Shown: piece by piece, positions 27,471 to 36,166 of the stretch
Layout of the letters: the number at the start of each line of letters is the position of its first letter
Position numbering within the stretch: the stretch's first letter is position 1
Source of the DNA: Desulfonatronospira sp.
Lineage (GTDB): Bacteria > Desulfobacterota > Desulfovibrionia > Desulfovibrionales > Desulfonatronovibrionaceae
Direction of reading: 5' to 3'
Assembly (NCBI GenBank): GCA_007125075.1
Contig: SLDX01000001.1
Span: forward strand, 80,539 to 118,234
Length of the DNA stretch: 37,696 nt
The notes under the pieces: model-generated
What the model saw: the letters and a program-made list of their open reading frames with translations, nothing else
What the model was told of the DNA's origin: nothing
Databases searched by the model: none
Translations under genes and position numbers: made by a program

Positions 27471-28661
27471 ATGGAAAAGATAGTTTTAAAAAATGTGGTC
27501 AAAATTTTTGGCGACTCTCCAAAAAAAGCATTACACATGCTCAATGAAGGGGCTTCAATATCCGAAATTTCGAAAAAGACCGGTAATGTAGTCGGCGTGG
27601 CCAATGTTTCCTTTTCAGTCAATGAAGGTGAAATAGTTGTGGTCATGGGCCTTTCCGGAAGCGGAAAATCCACCCTGGTCCGGTGCATTAACCGTCTTTT
27701 TGAGCCCACTTCCGGGGGCATCTACGTGGACGGGCAGGACGTATGTGCCTTGGGTCCCAAGGAATTGCGCGAGTTCAGAAGAAGCAAGTTCGGCATGGTC
27801 TTTCAGCATTTCGCCCTTTTTCCGCACCGCAAAGTTGTGGATAATGTGGAATTCGGCCTGGAGATACAGGGAGTTGACAAGAACCAGAGAAGGGAAAAGG
27901 CTGAGAAATCCCTGGAAATGGTCGGCCTTAAGGGCTGGGGGGAAAAATATCCCGAGGAGCTTTCCGGAGGCATGCAGCAGAGAGTAGGACTGGCCAGGGC
28001 TCTGGCTCTTGATCCGGATATCCTGCTCATGGATGAAGCCTTCAGTGCCCTTGATCCGCTCATTCGCAGAGATATGCAGGATGAATTGATCAATCTGCAG
28101 CACACCATGCAAAAAACCATCGTCTTCATCAGTCATGATCTGGATGAAGCCCTTAAGCTGGGCGACCGTCTGGTCATCCTCAAGGACGGGGCAGTGGAGC
28201 AGATCGGCACTTCCGAGGAAATTCTGACCAAACCGGCCACTGAATATGTGCGCAAGTTTGTGGAAGAGGTGGATATCACCAAGGTCCTCACTGCTGAAAC
28301 CATCATGAAGAAAAGCGAGGATGTGGCTTATCTGGGTTCGGACGGACCAAAGACCGCTCTTCGCAAAATGAAAAAAAACGCTATATCCTCCCTGTTTGTA
28401 GTCAACAAAGACCACACTGTGGCGGGAATCGTATTTGTTGACGACGTCCGCAGGCTCGCGGATCAGGGAGAAACCGACCTTGAAAAGGCAATGCGCAAGG
28501 ACATAAAAACTGTGTCCGCGGATACTCCCGCACATGAACTTTTTCCCATTATGCAGGATATTTCTTATCCGGTTGCGGTGGTCAATGAACAGAACAAGCT
28601 CAAGGGAGTCATCGTCAAAGGCCTGCTTTTTTCCGCCATTGCCGAACGAGGAGGTGAATAA
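27471..28661 (+). CDS. proV: Glycine betaine/proline ABC transporter ATPase with C-terminal CBS domains
   Basis: MGLSGSGKSTLVRCINRLFEPTSGGIYVDGQDV, ELSGGMQQRVGLARALALDPDILLMDEAFSALDPLIRRDMQDEL; start at MEKIVLKNVVKIFG. Confidence 0.95.
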   Translation: MEKIVLKNVVKIFGDSPKKALHMLNEGASISEISKKTGNVVGVANVSFSVNEGEIVVVMGLSGSGKSTLVRCINRLFEPTSGGIYVDGQDVCALGPKELREFRRSKFGMVFQHFALFPHRKVVDNVEFGLEIQGVDKNQRREKAEKSLEMVGLKGWGEKYPEELSGGMQQRVGLARALALDPDILLMDEAFSALDPLIRRDMQDELINLQHTMQKTIVFISHDLDEALKLGDRLVILKDGAVEQIGTSEEILTKPATEYVRKFVEEVDITKVLTAETIMKKSEDVAYLGSDGPKTALRKMKKNAISSLFVVNKDHTVAGIVFVDDVRRLADQGETDLEKAMRKDIKTVSADTPAHELFPIMQDISYPVAVVNEQNKLKGVIVKGLLFSAIAERGGE

Positions 28662-29497
28662 TGAACTTAGATCTGCCAAGAGTTCCTATCGGACCGGCCG
28701 TCGAGGCTACCATAGACTTTCTGGTGGAGCATCTGGCCTTTGCCACCAGGGCCTTTTCTGCAGTGGCTGACCAGGGCCTGCGCTTTATGGAATCCTCGAT
28801 GATGGCAGTACATCCTGTTATTGTGGTTGTCGCGGCCACGATCCTGGTCTTTTTATTGACCAGGAAGCGGGGAGTAACCGTCTTTACTTTCCTGGGACTG
28901 GGCCTTATCTGGAATATAGGTCTGTGGTCGGCTGCGGTAACCACCTTGAGTCTGGTCGTGGTGGCCACGCTTATTGCCATAATCATCGGCATTCCACTGG
29001 GAATCATATCTGCCATAAGCGATACAGTTTATAGAATTGTCCGGCCTGTACTCGATTTTATGCAGACACTGCCCGCATTTGTATATCTGATACCGGCTAT
29101 TCCCTTTTTTGGCCTGGGACGGGTGGCGGCCATATTCGCCACAGTCATTTTTTCCATGCCTCCGGCGATCAGGTTTACCAATCTGGGCATCCGTCAGGTC
29201 CCTAAAGAGCTTACTGAGTGCGCTGACGCGTTCGGGGCGGACAGGTGGCAAAAGCTGATCAAGATCCAGCTGCCTCTGGCCAAGACCACTATTATGGGCG
29301 GAGTGAATCAGACGGTCATGCTCGCCCTGTCCATGGTGGTTATCGCCGCCATGATCGGTGCCGGAGGCCTGGGCGGCGAGGTCTGGCGGGCTATTCAGAG
29401 ACTGCAGCCAGGAGCAGGATTTGAGGCCGGTATCGGCATTGTTATTCTGGCCATAATACTGGACCGGGTTTTACACCAGCTGGCCACCAAGGATTAA
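28661..29497 (+). CDS. proW: Glycine betaine/proline ABC transporter permease
   Basis: LIAIIIGIPLGIISAISDTVYRIVRPVLDFMQTLPAFVYLIPAIPFFGLG, MVVIAAMIGAGGLGGEVW; start overlaps proV stop (TAATG). Confidence 0.95.
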   Translation: MNLDLPRVPIGPAVEATIDFLVEHLAFATRAFSAVADQGLRFMESSMMAVHPVIVVVAATILVFLLTRKRGVTVFTFLGLGLIWNIGLWSAAVTTLSLVVVATLIAIIIGIPLGIISAISDTVYRIVRPVLDFMQTLPAFVYLIPAIPFFGLGRVAAIFATVIFSMPPAIRFTNLGIRQVPKELTECADAFGADRWQKLIKIQLPLAKTTIMGGVNQTVMLALSMVVIAAMIGAGGLGGEVWRAIQRLQPGAGFEAGIGIVILAIILDRVLHQLATKD

Positions 29498-29606
29498 CTC
29501 ATAATAAATATTTCCCGGCAAGAGGCTGATATGGACCGTCTTAACAACTTGACGTAATTTCCTGGAAATCCTGAAACCTATAAAAATAGAATGTAGGAGG
29601 TACACC

Positions 29607-30458
29607 ATGTTTAAAAAAGGTTTAGCGGTTTTAGCAGTGCTGGTCATGCTGATGGGCTTTACTTCTTCTCCGGCGGGCGCCCAGGGCAGGCTGACCCTTG
29701 CTTATGTTGAATGGGACTGTGCTGTAGCCAGCACAAACGTGGCCCAAGCGGTTCTGCAGGAAAAGCTGGGCTATAATGTCGAAACCCTGTCCGTCAGCGC
29801 AGCTGCAATGTGGCAGGGAATCGCAACCGGCGATGTTGACGCCATGGTTACCGCCTGGCTGCCTGTTACGCATGCCGACTACTGGGATGCGACAGAAGGC
29901 CGGGTGGAAGATCTGGGAGTCCTGGCCGAAGGTGCCAGAATCGGGTTGGTGGTTCCGGAATATGTGACCATCGACAGCATTGAAGAGCTAAATGACTATG
30001 CAGACCGGTTCAGAGGCAGGATTACCGGCATTGATCCGGGCGCAGGAATCATGTCCAGAACAGAAGAGGCCATGGAAGAATACAACCTGACCAACATGGA
30101 ACTGCTGGAAGGCAGTGACGCCACCATGGCCGCCGCTTTGCGCGAAGCTGTCCGCGCTGAAGACTGGATCGTTGTAACCGGATGGTCTCCGCACTGGAAG
30201 TTCGGCCGCTGGGATCTTAAATATCTTGAGGACCCCAAAAAAGTATATGGCGAAGAAGAGTACATCGGCAAGATCGGACGTCACGGATTGGAAGAAGATG
30301 CCCCTGAAGCCTACAATTTTCTGAAAAACTTTGCCTGGAGCCAGGAAGATATGGCTACAGTGATGGATTGGAACCAGGAACATCCTGACAGGTACGCCAA
30401 CGCTGTTCGTTTCATCGAGGAAAATCCTGATCTGGTGGAAAAATGGCTGGAAAACTAA
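29607..30458 (+). CDS. proX: Glycine betaine ABC transporter substrate-binding protein
   Basis: Signal peptide; LTLAYVEWDCAVASTNVAQAVLQEKLGYNVE, GDVDAMVTAWLPVTHADYW, WIVVTGWSPHWKFGRWDLKYLEDPK. Confidence 0.94.
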   Translation: MFKKGLAVLAVLVMLMGFTSSPAGAQGRLTLAYVEWDCAVASTNVAQAVLQEKLGYNVETLSVSAAAMWQGIATGDVDAMVTAWLPVTHADYWDATEGRVEDLGVLAEGARIGLVVPEYVTIDSIEELNDYADRFRGRITGIDPGAGIMSRTEEAMEEYNLTNMELLEGSDATMAAALREAVRAEDWIVVTGWSPHWKFGRWDLKYLEDPKKVYGEEEYIGKIGRHGLEEDAPEAYNFLKNFAWSQEDMATVMDWNQEHPDRYANAVRFIEENPDLVEKWLEN

Positions 30459-30500
30459 AAAAATGTTGACTTAATAATCCTGCTGGATTATAAGCTAAAT

Positions 30501-30535
30501 CCTTGCGGAGCTGAACAGGTTCCGCAAGGATTTTT
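30501..30535 (+). terminator. Rho-independent terminator after proX
   Basis: CCTTGCGGA (30501-30509) pairs with TCCGCAAGG (30521-30529), followed by a T-run. Confidence 0.8.
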
Positions 30536-30540
30536 AATTA

Positions 30541-30635
30541 TGCCGGTAGCTCAACCACGCCTTTGGCGTGGAGAGCGGGTGGCTGTTAATCAAGCTTTGA
30601 GCGTGATTGGCGGTTAAAAACCCAAAGGGGATTTT
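30541..30635 (+). pseudogene. Degenerate tRNA-Asn-like sequence interrupted by hairpins
   Basis: Three blocks identical and colinear with the downstream tRNA-Asn: CCGGTAGCTCAA (30543-30554), AGAGCGGGTGGCTGTTAA (30572-30589), TGGCGGTT (30608-30615). Gaps hold hairpins CCACGCC-TTT-GGCGTGG (30555-30571) and AATCAAGC-TTTGA-GCGTGATT (30588-30608). Confidence 0.7.
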
Positions 30636-30657
30636 AAGCCGAATAAGTATTTAATGT

Positions 30658-30733
30658 TCCCCGGTAGCTCAATCGGCAGAGCGGGTGGCTGTTAACCACT
30701 AGGCTGGCGGTTCAAGTCCGTCCCGGGGAGCCA
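30658..30733 (+). tRNA. tRNA-Asn (GTT)
   Basis: TCCCCGG/CCGGGGA acceptor stem, anticodon loop CTGTTAA (GTT) closed by GTGG/CCAC, T-arm GGCGGTTCAAGTCCGTC, encoded CCA. Confidence 0.95.
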
Positions 30734-30740
30734 AATTTCC

Positions 30741-30765
30741 AAGGCCACTTCAGGTGGCCTTTTTT
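30741..30765 (+). terminator. Rho-independent terminator after tRNA-Asn
   Basis: AAGGCCAC (30741-30748) pairs with GTGGCCTT (30754-30761), then T-run. Confidence 0.75.
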
Positions 30766-31193
30766 ATGAGCATGCCTTATCATGGTTTTGCTTTTCACTT
30801 CTCCTGATAAAAAGCTAATTTCCTTCAATGCCCTAGTGTTTAGATTCCTGAAAACAAACTCAGAATCCTTTCTTAGAGCCTTCTTGATAAAAATGATCTA
30901 AAATCTGCCAAGTTATCGGCAGCGGTCTTCTGCTGCCTTTTGCATGGATTTTTACATACTCTCAGCGCTGTACAGCAGCGAAAGTTTCTTCCCTTAAGAG
31001 TTGCGTAAAAACAAGCAGCTTATAAACCGAATCAAGCCCTTTTTTATGGCCAGGACAAAATATATGCTTATTTAAAATGTATAAACGCGGGCTTAATCGT
31101 TGCCATGATTGAGCTTTTTTAGCGACAGCTGAGCAATGCAGCACAGTATTGAGAAATTTATCAGGTGCTTTGTGGAAGAAAAAAGGGGCTTAA

Positions 31194-34100
31194 ATGAAGA
31201 TGGACAGAAGAAGTTTTACACTCTCTGATCTGATTTTAGGGATAGATGCGGGTTCTGTCTCTGTGGGTATGGTTGTTTTGAATCAAGACAGGGAAGTGCT
31301 GCAGAGCCTTTATGAATTTCATCACGGGGATATTTCGAAGACGGCTGCCAGGATGCTGGATGCCATCGATCTGCAAAACGTAACTTCAATTGCATCCACT
31401 GATCAGACTCCAAAATATATTTATGCGGACTATCGCTGCGACGACCAAGTGGCGGTCATTGCCGCAGCTAAGTATTTACATCCTCGCACAGGCTCTGTTC
31501 TGCATGTGGGAGGTGAAAAATTTTTCATGCTCTTTTTCAATGAGCAAGGGGAATATTCAGGCCTTAAAACCAATACCTCCTGTGCCGCCGGAACAGGAGG
31601 GTTTCTGGATCAGCAGGCTGGCAGACTGAATCTTTCTGGAATTCAGGAGCTTGCAGAAATTGCCGCTTCAAACACCCAAAGTCTTCCCGGAATCGCTTCA
31701 AGATGCTCTGTATTTGCCAAGACTGATCTGATTCACGCGCAACAGGAAGGCTACAGTCTCTCAGCAATCTGCGATGGCTTATGTCACGGTCTGGCTGCAA
31801 ATATTGCTAACACCCTGTTTAAAAATGAACAACCGCACGCTCCTGTGATTTTCTGCGGCGGAGTGGCAAGAAATCAGGCGGTTGTCCGACATATCAGTTC
31901 AATGCTGGGTTCTGCTCCATTTGTGGATGATATGGCCCATCTTTACGGAGCTTTTGGAGCCGCCTGCAGAATGCTCGACGACGCAGCGCGGATTAAACCG
32001 CGGACAGCTGTTTCAGATGTTATTGGACAGGTGGAAATTAAAAAAGAGACCGGCCATCCCCCTCTTGAGCTTTCCCTTTCATCCTACCCGGATTTTGATT
32101 CTTGCGAATCCTTTGAATACCATGCCCAACACGGGCCGTTTGCGGATAAAGTAGAGGTGGATATTTACACACGCCTGAATCAGAACGGGAAGTACTCTGT
32201 GTACCTTGGTCTGGACATAGGTTCAACCAGTACCAAGGCAGTTTTGTTGACCCCTGAAAAACAGGTTCTGGCCGGATTTTATACCAGAACAGCAGGAAGG
32301 CCTGTAGAAGCTATGTGCAGCCTGCTTGAAGCCGTTGATGCACTGGCGAATAATCGAGGCGTCTTTCTTGAAGTGCTGGGCATGGGTACAACCGGTTCCG
32401 GAAGAAAATTCGTCGGACGTCTGGCTGGAGCTGATCTGATTCTGGACGAGATTACCGCTCATGCCAGGGCTGCGGTTGAGCTTCATCCTGACGTGGACAC
32501 GATCATCGAGATCGGAGGACAGGATTCCAAGTTCACCACCCTGAACAAGGGTAGAGTGACTTTCTCGATCATGAACAATGTCTGTGCAGCCGGGACGGGC
32601 AGTTTTATTGAAGAACAGGCAGAACGCCTGGAAGTTGAGCCCAACGCTTACGCCGGGAAAACAATAGGTGTGGCCTCGCCAATTGCCAGCGACAGATGCA
32701 CTGTGTTCATGGAGAGGGATATAAATTACTATTTGAGCTGCGGCTATTCTGTAAGCGAAGTTCTTGCAGCTGCTCTGCACTCGGTTAGTGAAAATTACCT
32801 GAACAAGGTGGCTGTAGAAAACAGCATAGGAGATGTGGTCTGCTTTCAAGGTGCGACTGCCAAAAACCGGGCACTGGTGGCAGCCTTTGAGCATCGACTT
32901 AACCGGCCCATTCATGTTTCAGCCTTCTGTCATCTGACCGGAGCGCTTGGAGTTGCCCTGATTCTGCGCGAGGAAAATATTAACGGGTCAAGTTTTCGGG
33001 GCATGAAGCTGTATAAGGAAGAAATTCCGGTTCGTTCCGAAACCTGTGATATCTGCACCAATCACTGCAAGATCACTGTTGCCGACATGCATGACGGCCC
33101 CGTGGCCTTCGGATTTTTGTGCGGCCGTGATTACCGGACAAGGCATTTTGTGGACAATAATAGAGCAGGATTTGATCTGATTCGAACCCATAAAAAAATA
33201 TTTCCCCATAAAAACCGGATCCCGGACAGTTCCAGCGCAATAGTCGGAATTCCATCAGCCCTGTATCTTCGTGAGGATATATCCATGTGGGTGGATTTTT
33301 TCAATCAGCTGGGCATCAGGACCATAACCGGAGAAGATGCAGGCAGGGCAGTACTCCAGACCGGAAAAAAAAGGGCTGGTGCGGAATTTTGTTCTCCCAT
33401 AGCCGCCATGCTCGGTCAGGCGGCACTGCTGGCCGAAAAATGTGACTTTATATTCCTGCCTCATTATCTGGACAATCAGGAAGGAAAAACCGACGCCAGA
33501 CGCCAGTACTGCTATTATTCTCAGTATATTCCTTCCATGGTTGCCGGCATGGACGATCGCATCAAAGAAAAGCTGGTCTCTCCAATGATGAAATACCTTT
33601 ATTCCAGCCTGCACCAGCGCCTGGAGATATACAGAACAGCCAGCAAAATTAACAGCAGCCTGAATGTGGTGGAAATAATCAGAGCCTTCGAAAAAGCAAA
33701 AGCCAACCTGCATAAGGGGCAAAAGAAATGGCGGGAGACATTTGAACGCGAGCATGCTCGTGGAGGAGGCATCAGCGTGATGCTTCTGGGTCGGCCATAT
33801 ACAGTCCTTTCACCGGCCATGAATAAAAACATTCCTGCAATATTTGCAGCCCTGGGGATAAAGACCTTTTTTCAGGACATGCTCAACCTGGAAAAAGAAG
33901 ATGAGTTTTCAATCAAGCCTTTTCTTGATGAGCTGCACTGGAACTATGCCGCTGATAGCATAAAGGCCGCGGAAATAGTTTCCAGAACCCCGGGGATCTA
34001 TCCTGTGCTTATGACCTCATTCAACTGCTCACCGGATTCTTTTATCCGGGAAGCTTTCCAAAAATTGATGGAAGGCTCGGACAAGCCCTATCTGATACTG

Positions 34101-35450
34101 GAAATGGATGAACACGGTTCAAGCGTAGGATATGAGACCAGGATCGAGGCTGCCATCAGGTCTTTCAGAAATCATGCTTCAGAAAAAAAAGGTCCGGTAT
34201 GTGCGGATGACCGGATAAATCCAGTAAAAATTCGATCCATATCGGATAAAACCATTCTTTTTCCCAACTGGGATCCCCTTACCTGCCCGCTCTTGGTGGC
34301 CAATCTGCAAGGAGAAGGTCTGGACGCCAGACTGCTTGACGAGAACCAGGACGTTATCAGACGAAGCATGCGCCTGAACAGCGGCCAGTGCATCCCCATA
34401 AACGCCATTGCCCAGGAATTTGTGGAGTATGTCAGGGACCACGAACTAAATCCGGAGCATACGGCTTTATGGATGGCCTGTTCGGAAATAGCGTGCAATA
34501 TCCGTCTTTATCCGTACATGCTGAAGCAGATGATTTCCTCTTTTGGCGGAGGAATGGAAAAGAGCGGAGTATACACAGGAAACATCTCTTTTGCTGATAT
34601 TTCCATTAAAGCGGCAATGAATGCCTACTTTGCTTTTATGTTTGGAGGGCTGCTGCGCAGGATGGGGTGCAGGATCAGGCCCTACGAGAAGCACAGAGGG
34701 AATACTGACCGGGCGCTTGAAAAATCTCTGGAGATTATGAAAGAAGCGTTTCTGGGAAAAAGGACCAAAGAATCAGCAGTCAGTGAAGTGGTGAATATGT
34801 TTGAGGGTATTGAAACAGAGCCTGGAAATAAAATCCACGTGGCCATATTCGGGGATCTTTATGTCCGGGACAATCCTGTGTTCAATCAGGAACTTATTCA
34901 TTTTATCGAGAACCATGGAGGAGAGGCGGTGACCACTCCTTACAGTGAATATGTCAAGATGATAGCGCCGGCGTATTTCAGAAAGTGGTTTGCAGAAAGA
35001 AAATATCTGATCCTGCTTGGTAACCGGACACTTCTGGAAACCATGGTTCACCGGGAAAAAGCATACTATCGGCAATTCAGCAAAATCCTAAATGAACCTC
35101 AACCGGTGTATGATGTAGCCCCGGAAACCATATTGGCCAGATTTAATCTGATTCCGGAAAACAGCGGCGAATCCATGGATAACATTCTTAAATTATATTA
35201 TATTAAAAAATATCATCCTGATGTGTCTCTTTTTATACAGACCAGTCCCTCTTTTTGCTGCCCTTCATTGGTTACCGAAGCCATGGTCAAAACCATTGAA
35301 GAACAATTCGAAACACCTATGGTATCCATTACTTACGACGGCACAGGAGGAGATAAGAACCGCAAAATAATTCCTTATCTGGAATTTGCCGCCGGAAAAA
35401 CGGAAAGGAGTAGTGAGGAGCCTATCCTTTCCTCCGCACTGAGCGCATAA
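31194..35450 (+). CDS. Tandem BadF/BadG/BcrA/BcrD-type acyl-CoA dehydratase activase fused to DUF2229/2-hydroxyacyl-CoA-dehydratase-like region
   Basis: 1418 aa; two activase cores (LGIDAGSVSVGMVVL...SCAAGTGGFLDQQAGRL and LGLDIGSTSTKAVLL...EIGGQDSKFTTL...VCAAGTGSFIEEQAERL), then CDICTNHCKITV, NSGQCIPINAIAQEF, ACSEIACNIRLYPYM, SPSFCCPSLVTEAM. Confidence 0.93.
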   Translation: MKMDRRSFTLSDLILGIDAGSVSVGMVVLNQDREVLQSLYEFHHGDISKTAARMLDAIDLQNVTSIASTDQTPKYIYADYRCDDQVAVIAAAKYLHPRTGSVLHVGGEKFFMLFFNEQGEYSGLKTNTSCAAGTGGFLDQQAGRLNLSGIQELAEIAASNTQSLPGIASRCSVFAKTDLIHAQQEGYSLSAICDGLCHGLAANIANTLFKNEQPHAPVIFCGGVARNQAVVRHISSMLGSAPFVDDMAHLYGAFGAACRMLDDAARIKPRTAVSDVIGQVEIKKETGHPPLELSLSSYPDFDSCESFEYHAQHGPFADKVEVDIYTRLNQNGKYSVYLGLDIGSTSTKAVLLTPEKQVLAGFYTRTAGRPVEAMCSLLEAVDALANNRGVFLEVLGMGTTGSGRKFVGRLAGADLILDEITAHARAAVELHPDVDTIIEIGGQDSKFTTLNKGRVTFSIMNNVCAAGTGSFIEEQAERLEVEPNAYAGKTIGVASPIASDRCTVFMERDINYYLSCGYSVSEVLAAALHSVSENYLNKVAVENSIGDVVCFQGATAKNRALVAAFEHRLNRPIHVSAFCHLTGALGVALILREENINGSSFRGMKLYKEEIPVRSETCDICTNHCKITVADMHDGPVAFGFLCGRDYRTRHFVDNNRAGFDLIRTHKKIFPHKNRIPDSSSAIVGIPSALYLREDISMWVDFFNQLGIRTITGEDAGRAVLQTGKKRAGAEFCSPIAAMLGQAALLAEKCDFIFLPHYLDNQEGKTDARRQYCYYSQYIPSMVAGMDDRIKEKLVSPMMKYLYSSLHQRLEIYRTASKINSSLNVVEIIRAFEKAKANLHKGQKKWRETFEREHARGGGISVMLLGRPYTVLSPAMNKNIPAIFAALGIKTFFQDMLNLEKEDEFSIKPFLDELHWNYAADSIKAAEIVSRTPGIYPVLMTSFNCSPDSFIREAFQKLMEGSDKPYLILEMDEHGSSVGYETRIEAAIRSFRNHASEKKGPVCADDRINPVKIRSISDKTILFPNWDPLTCPLLVANLQGEGLDARLLDENQDVIRRSMRLNSGQCIPINAIAQEFVEYVRDHELNPEHTALWMACSEIACNIRLYPYMLKQMISSFGGGMEKSGVYTGNISFADISIKAAMNAYFAFMFGGLLRRMGCRIRPYEKHRGNTDRALEKSLEIMKEAFLGKRTKESAVSEVVNMFEGIETEPGNKIHVAIFGDLYVRDNPVFNQELIHFIENHGGEAVTTPYSEYVKMIAPAYFRKWFAERKYLILLGNRTLLETMVHREKAYYRQFSKILNEPQPVYDVAPETILARFNLIPENSGESMDNILKLYYIKKYHPDVSLFIQTSPSFCCPSLVTEAMVKTIEEQFETPMVSITYDGTGGDKNRKIIPYLEFAAGKTERSSEEPILSSALSA

Positions 35451-36099
35451 ATGTCTCGTGCCTTTGAGGGTAAGGAGGGTGATTGAAGAAGGCTGATCCG
35501 GAAACCAGGACGTCTGCTCCGCATTGCACCAGTTCCAGGGCGTTTTCCGGAGAAACTCCCCCGTCAACCTGGATAAGAGTCTCCAGTCTTCGAGAAGCAA
35601 GCAGGGATTTGAGCCTGCGTATCTTATCCAGGCTGAAGGGAATAAACTTTTGACCTCCGAAGCCGGGATTAACGCTCATTATCAAGACCATGTGCACCTG
35701 GGGAAGTACGTAGTCGATCATTTCCAGAGGGGTATGCGGGTTAAGGGCTACAGCAGGCTTTGCACCCATCCTGGCAATCTCGGACAGGGTTCTTTCCAGA
35801 TGCCTGCAGGCTTCAGCGTGGACGCAGACAAGATCCGCACCTGCCTGTACAAAGTCCTCGAGATAGCGGTCAGGATTTTCAATCATCAGGTGAACATCAA
35901 AAAAAAGAGCGCTTTCCTCGCGGCATCGGGCGATGACCGGGGGTCCGAAAGTAATGTTGGGCACAAAAGAGCCGTCCATGACATCCCAGTGGACCCATTG
36001 AACCCCGGCCTCAGCAAGTGCTTCAAGTTCCCGGGCCAGGCGGGAAAAGTCAGCTGACAGGAGTGAGGGGGCCAGAATAACTTCTCTGTTGACATCCAT
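35422..36099 (-). CDS. rpe: Ribulose-phosphate 3-epimerase
   Basis: ILAPSLLSADFSRLARELEAL, WVHWDVMDGSFVPNITFGPPVI, VLIMSVNPGFGGQKFIP, QVDGGVSPENA. Confidence 0.97.
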   Translation of the reverse strand: MDVNREVILAPSLLSADFSRLARELEALAEAGVQWVHWDVMDGSFVPNITFGPPVIARCREESALFFDVHLMIENPDRYLEDFVQAGADLVCVHAEACRHLERTLSEIARMGAKPAVALNPHTPLEMIDYVLPQVHMVLIMSVNPGFGGQKFIPFSLDKIRRLKSLLASRRLETLIQVDGGVSPENALELVQCGADVLVSGSAFFNHPPYPQRHETFMRSVRRKG

Positions 36100-36166
36100 A
36101 TCTAAACAACCTTTCGTGTTCTTCCGGTTATTTCCAGTTATTCAATTTGCGGATTATCACGGATTA

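Noticed and set aside
27615-28679. 354-aa minus-strand ORF
   Set aside because: Antisense to proV; composition typical of a shadow frame.
30918-30941. GGCAGC/GCTGCC stem followed by TTTT as a terminator
   Set aside because: Only 6 bp and no upstream gene that needs it after the tRNA terminator at 30741-30765; too weak to list.
30962-31144. 60-aa minus-strand ORF between tRNA-Asn and the activase gene
   Set aside because: Short, no domain, no convincing SD; the ~400-bp region is more simply noncoding.
30734-31193. Possible genomic island integrated at tRNA-Asn
   Set aside because: No integrase, no repeat of the tRNA 3' end downstream within the window, and following genes are not mobile-element-like. 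The upstream tRNA-like copy does not look like a simple att site because it matches the 5' half as well.
32223-32915. 230-aa minus-strand ORF
   Set aside because: Antisense to the second activase domain of the 1418-aa gene.
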